In this document: positions 7,307 to 13,919 of the stretch, piece by piece | Layout: the number at the start of each line of letters is the position of its first letter | How positions within the stretch are numbered: position 1 is the stretch's first letter | Source: Bacteroidota bacterium | Lineage (GTDB): Bacteria > Bacteroidota > Bacteroidia > Chitinophagales > Chitinophagaceae | Assembly: GCA_947461015.1 (NCBI GenBank) | Contig: CANHIR010000027.1 | Coordinates: 1-14,851, forward strand | Direction of reading: 5' to 3' | DNA length: 14,851 bases | Made by a program: the position numbers and the translations under genes | Notes under the pieces: model-generated | The model's input: the letters and a program-made list of their open reading frames with translations, nothing else | Databases searched by the model: none | What the model was told of the DNA's origin: nothing

Positions 7307-8060
7307 TACAATCATTATTTTATGCATTGTTGCGTTTTTTGCAGGACTGGTAGACTCCATAGTGGGAGGTGGTGGACTCATACAAACACCTGCAGGACTA
7401 ATCTTACTTCCTAATAGCCCAATTGCACAAGTCATTGGCTCTTTAAAAATACCTTCCTTCACAGGTACCTTTTTTGCAGCCATCACTTTTTTAAAAAGAG
7501 TAAAAATCCCTTTTGTACGCTTATTAAGTTTTAGCATAATTGCATTTAGCGCTTCCTACTTTGGTTCATTTTGTTTAACTAAAATGAACAATGCCTTTAT
7601 GAAGCCTGTCATTTTTATTATACTTATATTAATTGCTATTTACACATTCACCAAGAAAGATTTTGGCCAAGCATCGAAAAATGGAAATTTAACATTTCCT
7701 TTATACAAAGGATTACTCATTTGTTTGTGCATTGGTTTTTATGATGGCTTTATTGGGCCAGGGGCAGGAAGCTTATTGGTCATTGCATTTATAAGTTGGT
7801 TGGGATTTGATTTTTTACAAGCCAACGCACATGCCAAAGTGGTGAACCTCGCTACCAATATGGGTTCTATTGTATTGTTTGTAATGAAAGGGTCCATTTT
7901 GTGGTCCATTGCAATTCCGATGGCCTTATGCAATGCTGTTGGAGGATTCATTGGATCGCGTTTGGCCATTGCAAAGGGAAATAAATTCATCCGAAAAGTA
8001 TTTCTATTTGTTATTATTGCTACCCTATGTAGATTGGGTTATGATGTATTTTTGCATTAA
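7299..8060 (+). CDS. TSUP (TauE/SafE-like) membrane permease
   Basis: A 253-residue polytopic protein with the internal repeat typical of the TauE/SafE (TSUP, formerly DUF81) family. GLVDSIVGGGGLIQTPAG (16-33) in the first half corresponds to GFYDGFIGPGAGSLLVIA (146-163) in the second. Likewise GSLKIPSFTGTFFA (47-60) corresponds to HAKVVNLATNMGS (178-190). About seven to eight membrane spans are visible. Family members move sulfite, sulfonates, sulfoacetate or other organic anions, usually outward; no substrate can be assigned. The ATG at 7299 lies inside the end of the DMT transporter frame (8-base overlap), and the TonB-like gene follows after 9 bases. It may serve the same pathway as the radical SAM enzyme, but that rests on position alone. 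Confidence 0.9.
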   Translation: MDSTIIILCIVAFFAGLVDSIVGGGGLIQTPAGLILLPNSPIAQVIGSLKIPSFTGTFFAAITFLKRVKIPFVRLLSFSIIAFSASYFGSFCLTKMNNAFMKPVIFIILILIAIYTFTKKDFGQASKNGNLTFPLYKGLLICLCIGFYDGFIGPGAGSLLVIAFISWLGFDFLQANAHAKVVNLATNMGSIVLFVMKGSILWSIAIPMALCNAVGGFIGSRLAIAKGNKFIRKVFLFVIIATLCRLGYDVFLH

Positions 8061-8069
8061 TTTTAGGTC

Positions 8070-8837
8070 ATGCAATTCAATTTTGAAAAACAAAAAAATA
8101 TAAAGGCCAGTATTTACACTTCTGCGATTTGTGGAACCTTACTTTTATTGTTTATTTATTTGCGTTGGGAAAAAAAACTACCCATTCCTGTCACTCCAGC
8201 TCCAAGTTATATGGAAGTGGATTTAGAACCACCCCCTGTTGAACCAAAACCTATTGAACCCAGTCCAATAACACCTATCAAAGCAGCTACAACCGCAGAT
8301 GCTGGCAATAGAAAAGAAATGAAAGGCGGCGGAGGAAATACTAATAAAGAAGTGGTGACTGGCAAGACCAATACAACCATTACTCCCATTCCAAAAGCAG
8401 TTTATATTCCCACCAATTCAAAAAGTGCCCCTTTAGTTGTAAACGATATGTTTGACTATCCTGTAACCATTAATATGCCAATGGCTGGGAATGAAAATAG
8501 ACCAGGGAAAGGCAGTAATATTAAAGGAACCGGAGGTGGCAACGGAACTGGAGACGGGGTTTCTGATGGAAATGGAAGCGGGCCTGGAAATGGAGGTAGT
8601 GGTGGAAAAAAAACAGATAAATCAACTTTTATTGGCAACGCCAAGCAAGCAATCATATATGCAATAATCCAAGTTAATACAAATGGCGTAGGTAAATATA
8701 TTGGAGTTGCAAAAGGTGGTAATGCAAATGATGCTATACATGTAGATGAAATAAATCAAAAACTAAAAGAAATCCATTTTGATAAAAAAGACAAGCCTTA
8801 TCAAATTAGAGTAAAGTTTGATTTTAAGTACCAATAA
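8070..8837 (+). CDS. TonB-like energy-transducer family protein with glycine-rich linker
   Basis: A 255-residue protein with TonB-style architecture: short cytoplasmic N-terminus, one membrane anchor (about 13-31), and a proline-rich periplasmic stretch (37-70, with VDLEPPPVEPKPIEPSP). A long polar spacer follows, then a Gly/Asn/Ser-rich run (146-180). The compact C-terminal domain (187-255) has a strand QAIIYAIIQVNTNGVGKYIGV, an acidic helix VDEINQKLKEI and a final strand YQIRVKFDFKYQ, consistent with a TonB-type C-terminus. By family it would couple proton-motive force to outer-membrane transporters, but the usual ExbB and ExbD partners are not in the window. It sits 9 bases after the TSUP gene and 5 bases before folC. 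I recall TonB-like genes next to folC in other Bacteroidota. The architecture is clear; the TonB function is inferred. Confidence 0.72.
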   Translation: MQFNFEKQKNIKASIYTSAICGTLLLLFIYLRWEKKLPIPVTPAPSYMEVDLEPPPVEPKPIEPSPITPIKAATTADAGNRKEMKGGGGNTNKEVVTGKTNTTITPIPKAVYIPTNSKSAPLVVNDMFDYPVTINMPMAGNENRPGKGSNIKGTGGGNGTGDGVSDGNGSGPGNGGSGGKKTDKSTFIGNAKQAIIYAIIQVNTNGVGKYIGVAKGGNANDAIHVDEINQKLKEIHFDKKDKPYQIRVKFDFKYQ

Positions 8838-8842
8838 TTTTT

Positions 8843-10168
8843 ATGCCCTATCAAGATACCATTGACTATTTATATAGTCGTTTACCTATGTTTAGCAGAA
8901 TTGGCGCTGCAGCAATAAAAAATAATTTAGACAATACCCTTTCCATTTGTCAATTTTTAGGAAATCCGGAAAATAAATATAAAACCATCCATGTAGCGGG
9001 CACCAATGGAAAAGGATCTACCAGTCATATGCTGGCCTCCATTTTTCAAGAAGCAGGCTATACAACGGGTTTATATACCTCTCCACACTTATATGATTTC
9101 AGAGAACGTATTAAAGTGAACGGTGAATTGTGTTCAAAGGAATTTGTTGTCTCTTTCACCAACAAAATGAAAGGACTCATTGAGGAAATTGAACCTTCTT
9201 TTTTTGAGCTAACTGTTGGTATGGCATTTGAATATTTCGCTGAAAAAAAATGTGATATCGCCATTATAGAAACGGGGCTAGGTGGTAGATTAGATAGTAC
9301 CAATGTAATTTCCCCGGAACTAAGTATCATCACCAATATTGGATGGGATCATATGGCTTTACTAGGCAACACTTTGCCAGCAATTGCATATGAAAAAGCG
9401 GGCATCATTAAAAAAGAAACCCCAGTAGTCATTAGTGAAATAATACCAGCAACAAAAAATGTATTTGATGAAAAAGCAAATTCAATGAATGCTCCAATTT
9501 ATTTTGCCGAGGACTTTTTACAACTTCAAACCTTCCAAAACAATTGGCATACTGCGCTGTTTGAATTCACCCAACCACTTATTCATTTTTTAGATGCTCC
9601 CCTTTTTACAAAAAACTTCACAGTAGCATGTGACTTACCCGGCAAATATCAATGTAAGAATTTAAAAGGTGTTTTGGTAGCAGTTCAATTGCTTTCACAA
9701 ATGGGTTGGAATTTAAAAGCCCCAAAAGTATTGGCTGCTTTAAAAAAGGTGAAAACAAATACGGGGCTCATGGGACGTTGGGAATGTATTCAAGAAAACC
9801 CTAGAGTTGTTTTAGATGTTGCACACAATGAACATGGCATTAAAGCACTTTTAGAACAATTAGAAACAATTCACTTTAATCAATTGCATATTGTTACGGG
9901 TATGGTAAAAGACAAGGATATTACCGCTGTTTTATCGCTCTTACCCAAAAATGCAAATTACTATTTCACCCAATCTCATTTACCTAGGGCCCTGCCGGCT
10001 AATGAATTGGCTATTTTAGCCAAAGACTTAGGTATTGAAGGGGCCACTTATGATAATGTAAATTTGGCCATTGCAACAGCAACAAAAAATGCCAACCAAA
10101 ATGATTTAATCATTGTGATTGGCAGTATATTTTTAGTAGCAGAAGTAGATAGAGGATTATACAATTAA
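8843..10168 (+). CDS. folC: Folylpolyglutamate synthase / dihydrofolate synthase
   Basis: A 441-residue cytoplasmic Mur-ligase-family enzyme. It adds glutamate to dihydropteroate, and further glutamates to folates, using ATP. The sequence shows the P-loop HVAGTNGKGSTSHMLA (50-65), the folate-site segment YTSPHLYDFRERIKVNG (78-94), ETGLGGRLDSTN (143-154), the Mg-binding ITNIGWDHMALLGNT (163-177) and EKAGIIK (184-190). The C-terminal ligase domain opens with GLMGRWE (308-314) and contains LDVAHNEHG (324-332), VTGMVKDKD (351-359) and closing IGSIFLVAEV (426-435). Order and length match FolC. The ATG lies 5 bases after the TonB-like gene, making this the last gene of the plus-strand operon. A small inverted repeat follows the stop. 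No mutation of key residues is seen. Confidence 0.96.
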   Translation: MPYQDTIDYLYSRLPMFSRIGAAAIKNNLDNTLSICQFLGNPENKYKTIHVAGTNGKGSTSHMLASIFQEAGYTTGLYTSPHLYDFRERIKVNGELCSKEFVVSFTNKMKGLIEEIEPSFFELTVGMAFEYFAEKKCDIAIIETGLGGRLDSTNVISPELSIITNIGWDHMALLGNTLPAIAYEKAGIIKKETPVVISEIIPATKNVFDEKANSMNAPIYFAEDFLQLQTFQNNWHTALFEFTQPLIHFLDAPLFTKNFTVACDLPGKYQCKNLKGVLVAVQLLSQMGWNLKAPKVLAALKKVKTNTGLMGRWECIQENPRVVLDVAHNEHGIKALLEQLETIHFNQLHIVTGMVKDKDITAVLSLLPKNANYYFTQSHLPRALPANELAILAKDLGIEGATYDNVNLAIATATKNANQNDLIIVIGSIFLVAEVDRGLYN

Positions 10169-10169
10169 A

Positions 10170-10192
10170 TGGTAAACAATTTATAATTACCA
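10170..10192. terminator. Possible bidirectional hairpin between folC and the YfiT-like gene
   Basis: TGGTAA (10170-10175) and TTACCA (10187-10192) form a perfect 6-bp inverted repeat around an 11-base AT loop, exactly between two convergent genes. Five Ts (10196-10200) follow on the plus strand. The right arm is also the last two codons of the minus-strand gene (TGG TAA), so the match may partly be chance. The stem is weak. Confidence 0.3.
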
Positions 10193-10714
10193 ACCTTTTT
10201 GTTCTCTCAAAGCCTTGATATGAGCAATATGGTGTTTCCCATGCCAAGCATAAATCGTAAATAAATCCCAAACCGAAATTTCAGCATTGCGAACAGGATG
10301 AAATAGTTTTCTTTCCCATTGCGCAGGCGTCAAACTATCCAATAAATTTCCCCAACGCTCATGCAATGCATGAATCAAAGTAACAGACACATTAAGTGGA
10401 GTTTCCATTACATCGGCAGTTAAAACCCAAGCATTTTCGTCATAGGTTTTAATAGGTGGCACTTCCTCGGTCAATGCTAATTTAAATCGTGCAAATGCAT
10501 TCATATGGCTGTCAGCTATATGATGAACTAGTTGGTTCACCGTCCAACCACCTTCCCGATATGGAGTATCTAATTGAGCCTTGTCTAAATTTAATAATAC
10601 ATGTTCTAAATCCGAGGGTACAATACGCAAATCATGTATCCATTTATTTTTAATTTCCTCACTAAATGGGGTCACTTGATATTTTCCAATAGGATAACGT
10701 GGGTCGGGTGTCAT
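10187..10714 (-). CDS. YfiT/DinB-superfamily putative metal-dependent thiol transferase
   Basis: A 175-residue cytoplasmic four-helix-bundle protein strongly resembling Bacillus YfiT, a DinB-like protein assigned as a bacillithiol S-transferase. The N-terminal DPRYPIGKYQ (4-13), then LDTPYREGGWTVNQLVHHIA (48-67), DSHMNAFARFKLALTE (68-83) and the C-terminal WDLFTIYAWHGKHHIAHI (149-166) are family hallmarks. The three metal-binding histidines should be H65, H158 and H162, in the same spacing as in YfiT with an offset of two; all are present. The protein would join a low-molecular-weight thiol to electrophilic compounds. That the host makes bacillithiol is inference; no thiol-biosynthesis gene is visible. 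The gene is 39 bases downstream of the ABC ATPase on the same strand and convergent with folC. The family assignment is strong, the reaction less so. Confidence 0.87.
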   Translation of the reverse strand: MTPDPRYPIGKYQVTPFSEEIKNKWIHDLRIVPSDLEHVLLNLDKAQLDTPYREGGWTVNQLVHHIADSHMNAFARFKLALTEEVPPIKTYDENAWVLTADVMETPLNVSVTLIHALHERWGNLLDSLTPAQWERKLFHPVRNAEISVWDLFTIYAWHGKHHIAHIKALREQKGW

Positions 10715-10753
10715 ATTTTGTAATTTAACTGTGTATAGTGATTCCTAATGTAA

Positions 10754-11518
10754 TTATTCTGCTCTCCATTCCTTTCCTGTCAAAGAAATAAAAACGTCTT
10801 CCAAATTGGCTTTTTTAACTTCTTTTTCTTTTTCAAATCCACTCGCTACTAAATTGTCAATTAATTCATTGGGGGTATTAATGGCTATAATTTTACCGCT
10901 ATCTACAATGGCAACTCTATCACACAGTATTTCCGCTTCATCCATATAATGTGTTGTAATAATAACTGTGGTTCCATTGTTCCTGATTTCATTAATTAAA
11001 TCCCATAAATTTCTTCTTGCTTGAGGATCCAATCCTGTTGTGGGCTCATCTAAAAATATAATTTTAGGTTTATTAATTAAAGTGGTAGCAATGGAAAACC
11101 TTTGTTTTTGTCCACCACTCATTTCTTTATATTTAGATTTTGCCTTGTCTTCCAAATTCACTTTTTTCAACAATTCCATGGGATCTACATCGCTTTGATA
11201 CAAGCCTACAAATAAATGTATCAATTCAATCAAATTAAGGTTTGGATAAAACCCTGAAGTTTGCAATTGTACTCCAATTATTTTTTTAATTTCCTCGGGT
11301 GCCGTGTCCAAATTAAAACCATCCACCATTACCTTTCCACTTGTCTTAGGTCTTAATGTTTCAATAATTTCCAAGGTGGTGGATTTACCAGCACCATTGG
11401 GGCCAAGTAAACCAAAAATTTCACCTTCATACACTTCAAAACTAATCCCCTTAACTGCCATAAAGTCGCCGTAGGATTTTACTAAATCTTTTACTGAAAT
11501 AATTGCCTTGGCTTGCAT
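10754..11518 (-). CDS. ABC transporter ATP-binding protein (ABC-2 type)
   Basis: A 254-residue nucleotide-binding subunit with the full motif set: Walker A GPNGAGKST (39-47), Q-loop near Q84-Q86, signature MSGGQKQR (133-140), Walker B IIFLDEP (153-159), D-loop TGLD (161-164) and switch histidine H190 in ITTHYMDEAE. The C-terminal NLEDVFISLTGKEWR (238-252) is typical of DrrA/NatA-like ATPases that pair with ABC-2 permeases to export drugs, lipids or polymers. All catalytic residues are present, so it should hydrolyse ATP. No permease gene lies next to it: the downstream neighbour is the YfiT-like gene and upstream is divergent purK. It therefore acts with a distant permease or has an unknown partner. 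A TTG-N23-TAAATTTG promoter lies upstream. ATG 11518 gives the usual MQAKAIISVKDLVKSYG start. Confidence 0.93.
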   Translation of the reverse strand: MQAKAIISVKDLVKSYGDFMAVKGISFEVYEGEIFGLLGPNGAGKSTTLEIIETLRPKTSGKVMVDGFNLDTAPEEIKKIIGVQLQTSGFYPNLNLIELIHLFVGLYQSDVDPMELLKKVNLEDKAKSKYKEMSGGQKQRFSIATTLINKPKIIFLDEPTTGLDPQARRNLWDLINEIRNNGTTVIITTHYMDEAEILCDRVAIVDSGKIIAINTPNELIDNLVASGFEKEKEVKKANLEDVFISLTGKEWRAE

Positions 11519-11539
11519 ACGCTTATTAATTAATCAACA

Positions 11540-11575
11540 CAAATTTAGTTTCTTTTAGCCTTATCTTTGTCAAAA
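11540..11575 (-). promoter_or_regulatory. Candidate promoter of the ABC ATPase gene
   Basis: On the minus strand TTTTG (11575-11571) is followed after 23 bases by TAAATTTG (11547-11540), an exact TAnnTTTG match, with 21 bases from the box to the ATG. The spacing is at the upper end of the reported range. The -33 element overlaps the start region of purK on the opposite strand. Confidence 0.5.
11562..11569 (+). promoter_or_regulatory. Candidate -7 box of purK
   Basis: TATCTTTG matches TAnnTTTG exactly and ends 10 bases before ATG 11580. No convincing -33 TTG is found 17-23 bases upstream. It lies inside the spacer of the opposing promoter for the ABC gene. Confidence 0.45.
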
Positions 11576-11579
11576 TAAA

Positions 11580-12710
11580 ATGGAACTTATGAAAGTGGGT
11601 ATTCTTGGAGGTGGCCAATTGGGTAGAATGCTTTTACAAGCAGCAGCAAATTATGATGTAACCACTTTTGTGTTAGAAAACGACCCTCATTGCCCTGCAG
11701 CTCATTTATGCCATCATTTTACCAAAGGTGACATCACCGATTATGAAGCAGTCTATCATTTTGGAAAGCAATTAGACGCTTTGACAATTGAAATTGAAGC
11801 AGTAAATGTTGACGCATTAACACAATTAGAAAAAGAAGGCGTTAAAGTATACCCCACCCCTGCTGCCATTCGCATTATCAAAAATAAAATTTTACAAAAA
11901 CAATTTTATACCCAAAACGAAATCCCTACTTCGGCATACATCATTACACAAACAAAGTCTGACCTTTTAGAACATATTTCTTTTTTACCAGCGGTGCATA
12001 AATTAGGCGAAGGAGGATATGATGGAAAAGGAGTTCAGGTATTGAATAAAGAAAGTGATTTGGAATTGGGATTTAATGCCCCTTCTGTTTTAGAAAAGAA
12101 AATTAATATTCAAAAGGAGATTGCATTAATCGTGGGCATGAATGCCAAAGGAGAAACTATTATTTATCCTCCAGCAGAAATGATTTTTGATCCTGTTTAT
12201 AATTTATTAGACTATCAATTAAGCCCTGCAAAACTTGCCGAAAAGCAACTTTGGAAAGCGGAAGCCATTGCCCGTAAAGTGGTAAATGGATTAAAAAGTC
12301 CTGGCTTATTTGCCATTGAATTATTTATTGACGACAAGGATGATGTTTGGGTGAATGAAGCAGCTCCCCGCGTTCACAATAGTGGACATCACAGTATTGA
12401 AGCAAATTACAGTAGTCAATATGATATGCTTTGGAGAATTTTGTTAGACTACCCTTTAGGCAACCCAAATGCAATTTTACCTTCTGCCATGGTGAACCTG
12501 ATTGGTGCTGAAGGCCATACAGGGGAAGTAATTTATGAAGGCCTTGATGATGTTTTAAAAATGGACAATGTGTTTGTACACTTGTATGGTAAAACCCATA
12601 CAAAGCCTGGGCGTAAAATGGGTCATGTAACTATTTTGAGTAACGATTATCAAGACTTAACCCACAAAGCAAATAAGATTAAACATACCTTAAAAGTGGT
12701 AGCCAAATAA
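11580..12710 (+). CDS. purK: 5-(carboxyamino)imidazole ribonucleotide synthase
   Basis: An ATP-grasp enzyme of 376 residues. It converts AIR, bicarbonate and ATP to N5-CAIR in purine synthesis. Visible features are the N-terminal MKVGILGGGQLGRMLLQAA (4-22), the ATP-binding KLGEGGYDGKGVQVL (141-155), SPGLFAIELFI (240-250) and the active-site segment VNEAAPRVHNSGHHSIEA (258-275). MVNLIGAEGHTG (304-315) and a closing HLYGKTHTKPGRKMGHVT (334-351) follow. The purE mutase that normally acts next is not adjacent. An in-frame ATG at 11589 (residue 4) gives MKVGILGG, the more common family start, and a slightly longer leader after the TATCTTTG box, so the start is uncertain by three residues. The stop lies 8 bases from the end of the convergent DUF3078 gene. 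Confidence 0.95.
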   Translation: MELMKVGILGGGQLGRMLLQAAANYDVTTFVLENDPHCPAAHLCHHFTKGDITDYEAVYHFGKQLDALTIEIEAVNVDALTQLEKEGVKVYPTPAAIRIIKNKILQKQFYTQNEIPTSAYIITQTKSDLLEHISFLPAVHKLGEGGYDGKGVQVLNKESDLELGFNAPSVLEKKINIQKEIALIVGMNAKGETIIYPPAEMIFDPVYNLLDYQLSPAKLAEKQLWKAEAIARKVVNGLKSPGLFAIELFIDDKDDVWVNEAAPRVHNSGHHSIEANYSSQYDMLWRILLDYPLGNPNAILPSAMVNLIGAEGHTGEVIYEGLDDVLKMDNVFVHLYGKTHTKPGRKMGHVTILSNDYQDLTHKANKIKHTLKVVAK

Positions 12711-12718
12711 AAAAGGGA

Positions 12719-13729
12719 TTATTTATTTGAATTAGCACCAGCATTTGTTTCTGCTGCAGCAACCATCTTAGATTTTGTAACTGTTTTCTTAATAGGTATT
12801 GGCTTGACATACCCTATTCCAATGATACTTTTTATTTGTAGCCCTGGTGAATTCTTATTGGGTCCAAAAATTCTAACTTTATCATCATACATTAAATCCA
12901 AACTATAGGTTGCTGAAAAATTCTTATGAAATTTAAATGCAAACAAGTTGGTCATATACACATTTACATTTTCTGGTTTCTGATAATAATTGGAGAAGAA
13001 ATCCGCCCTTCCTCTGTAAGAAATAGTGGGTGTAAGATTATTATTGTAGTTAACGGTTACAAATAAACCTGTTTCTCTGATAAAATATTTTCCCGTATCT
13101 ACTCCATATTTTCCTTTGTTTGCCAAACTCCTATTTAATACCAAAGTGCTTCTTGAAGTTAAGGGCGAAAAGAAAACCGACAGTTTATTATTGGGTTTGT
13201 AATCCACCCCTGCAGACAAAATAATATAAGCAGGTGATAATAAACTTGAGGTAAATGTGGCTTTTGTTCCACTATAAGCATAGCCATCAAAAATTTGAGA
13301 ACGTACGTTTAATAAACCAGAAATATACAATTGACCTACCGAATCAATTTTATACCCATATTTACTTAATAAATCTATGCGATCATCGTTTTTCCTGCCT
13401 CCTAAATTACTAGACTGCATAAAGCCTAAATTAAGGTCAAAATTATTATCCCAACTATGTCTTGGTTTTTGGTAATAGGCAAAATAATTAAAGTAGCTGG
13501 TAAAAGCCATATTGAAATTATCACCCCCTGCAGCCCAATTACTTAAAGAACTTTGAGATAAATTAAAATTGTACAAACCACCTCTTTTCCAATTCCAGAT
13601 ACTTGTATCAACCTCTTTTTTAATACTTCTGGATGTCTCATTGCGCAACTTTGCAACAGCCACTTCCTGTGAAAAAGTAAAGTTTACCAAAAAGCTACAA
13701 AGTACCAACACAAGCCATTTCTTCATCAA
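12719..13729 (-). CDS. DUF3078 family outer-membrane beta-barrel protein
   Basis: A 336-residue protein with a signal peptide: MMKK, hydrophobic residues 5-19, cleavage near FTFS-Q at 20/21. WKRGGLYNFNLSQSSLSNWA (47-66), continuing AGGDN (67-71), is the diagnostic DUF3078 block. The remainder alternates aromatic and polar residues in strands ending in turns. Examples are NNFDLNLGFMQSSN, GQLYISGLLNVRSQ, PAYIILSAGVDYKP, TGLFVTVNYN and SATYSLDLMYDD. This suits an outer-membrane barrel. The predicted last strand (about 298-308) is followed by a basic/alanine-rich tail to 336, so the protein does not end in the aromatic residue common to barrels. DUF3078 is frequent in Bacteroidota and its function is unknown. 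It is convergent with purK and divergent from miaB, so it is monocistronic. TATATTTG lies 13 bases before the ATG. Confidence 0.85.
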   Translation of the reverse strand: MMKKWLVLVLCSFLVNFTFSQEVAVAKLRNETSRSIKKEVDTSIWNWKRGGLYNFNLSQSSLSNWAAGGDNFNMAFTSYFNYFAYYQKPRHSWDNNFDLNLGFMQSSNLGGRKNDDRIDLLSKYGYKIDSVGQLYISGLLNVRSQIFDGYAYSGTKATFTSSLLSPAYIILSAGVDYKPNNKLSVFFSPLTSRSTLVLNRSLANKGKYGVDTGKYFIRETGLFVTVNYNNNLTPTISYRGRADFFSNYYQKPENVNVYMTNLFAFKFHKNFSATYSLDLMYDDKVRIFGPNKNSPGLQIKSIIGIGYVKPIPIKKTVTKSKMVAAAETNAGANSNK

Positions 13730-13742
13730 GAATTGATTTTAC

Positions 13743-13750
13743 CAAATATA
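13743..13750 (-). promoter_or_regulatory. Candidate -7 box of the DUF3078 gene
   Basis: On the minus strand TATATTTG matches TAnnTTTG exactly and ends 13 bases before the ATG at 13729. No clear TTG occurs 17-23 bases upstream. The region is very AT-rich, so a chance match is possible. Confidence 0.4.
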
Positions 13751-13883
13751 CTAATTTATATAAATCACTGATTTTAAGTAAACTATAATATATTCATAAT
13801 TCATTGAGTTATATTTAATCCATTCATTTTCAAATATTTAGCTTCTTCTGTATGACAAGATGGCACATACCAAGTTTTTTAAG

Positions 13884-13891
13884 TAAATTTG
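13884..13891 (+). promoter_or_regulatory. Candidate -7 box of miaB
   Basis: TAAATTTG matches TAnnTTTG exactly, 28 bases before the miaB ATG at 13920. No clear -33 element is present. The 190-base gap between the divergent DUF3078 and miaB genes otherwise shows only AT-rich sequence without repeats or hairpins that I can support. Confidence 0.4.
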
Positions 13892-13919
13892 CCCTCCTAA
13901 ACAATAGTATTAAGCATTC

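Noticed and set aside
8207..8656. Two minus-strand frames encoding proline-rich peptides
   Set aside because: They are the complement of the glycine- and proline-rich parts of the TonB-like gene; Gly codons GGN read as Pro CCN on the other strand, so the composition is a by-product.
12705..12724. Inverted repeat AAATAA...TTATTT between convergent purK and the DUF3078 gene
   Set aside because: The stem is entirely A-T and is made largely of the two stop codons; too weak to call a terminator.
13730..13919. AT-rich divergent intergenic region checked for a small RNA, tRNA or repeats
   Set aside because: No cloverleaf, strong hairpin or direct repeat was found; only -7-like boxes remain.
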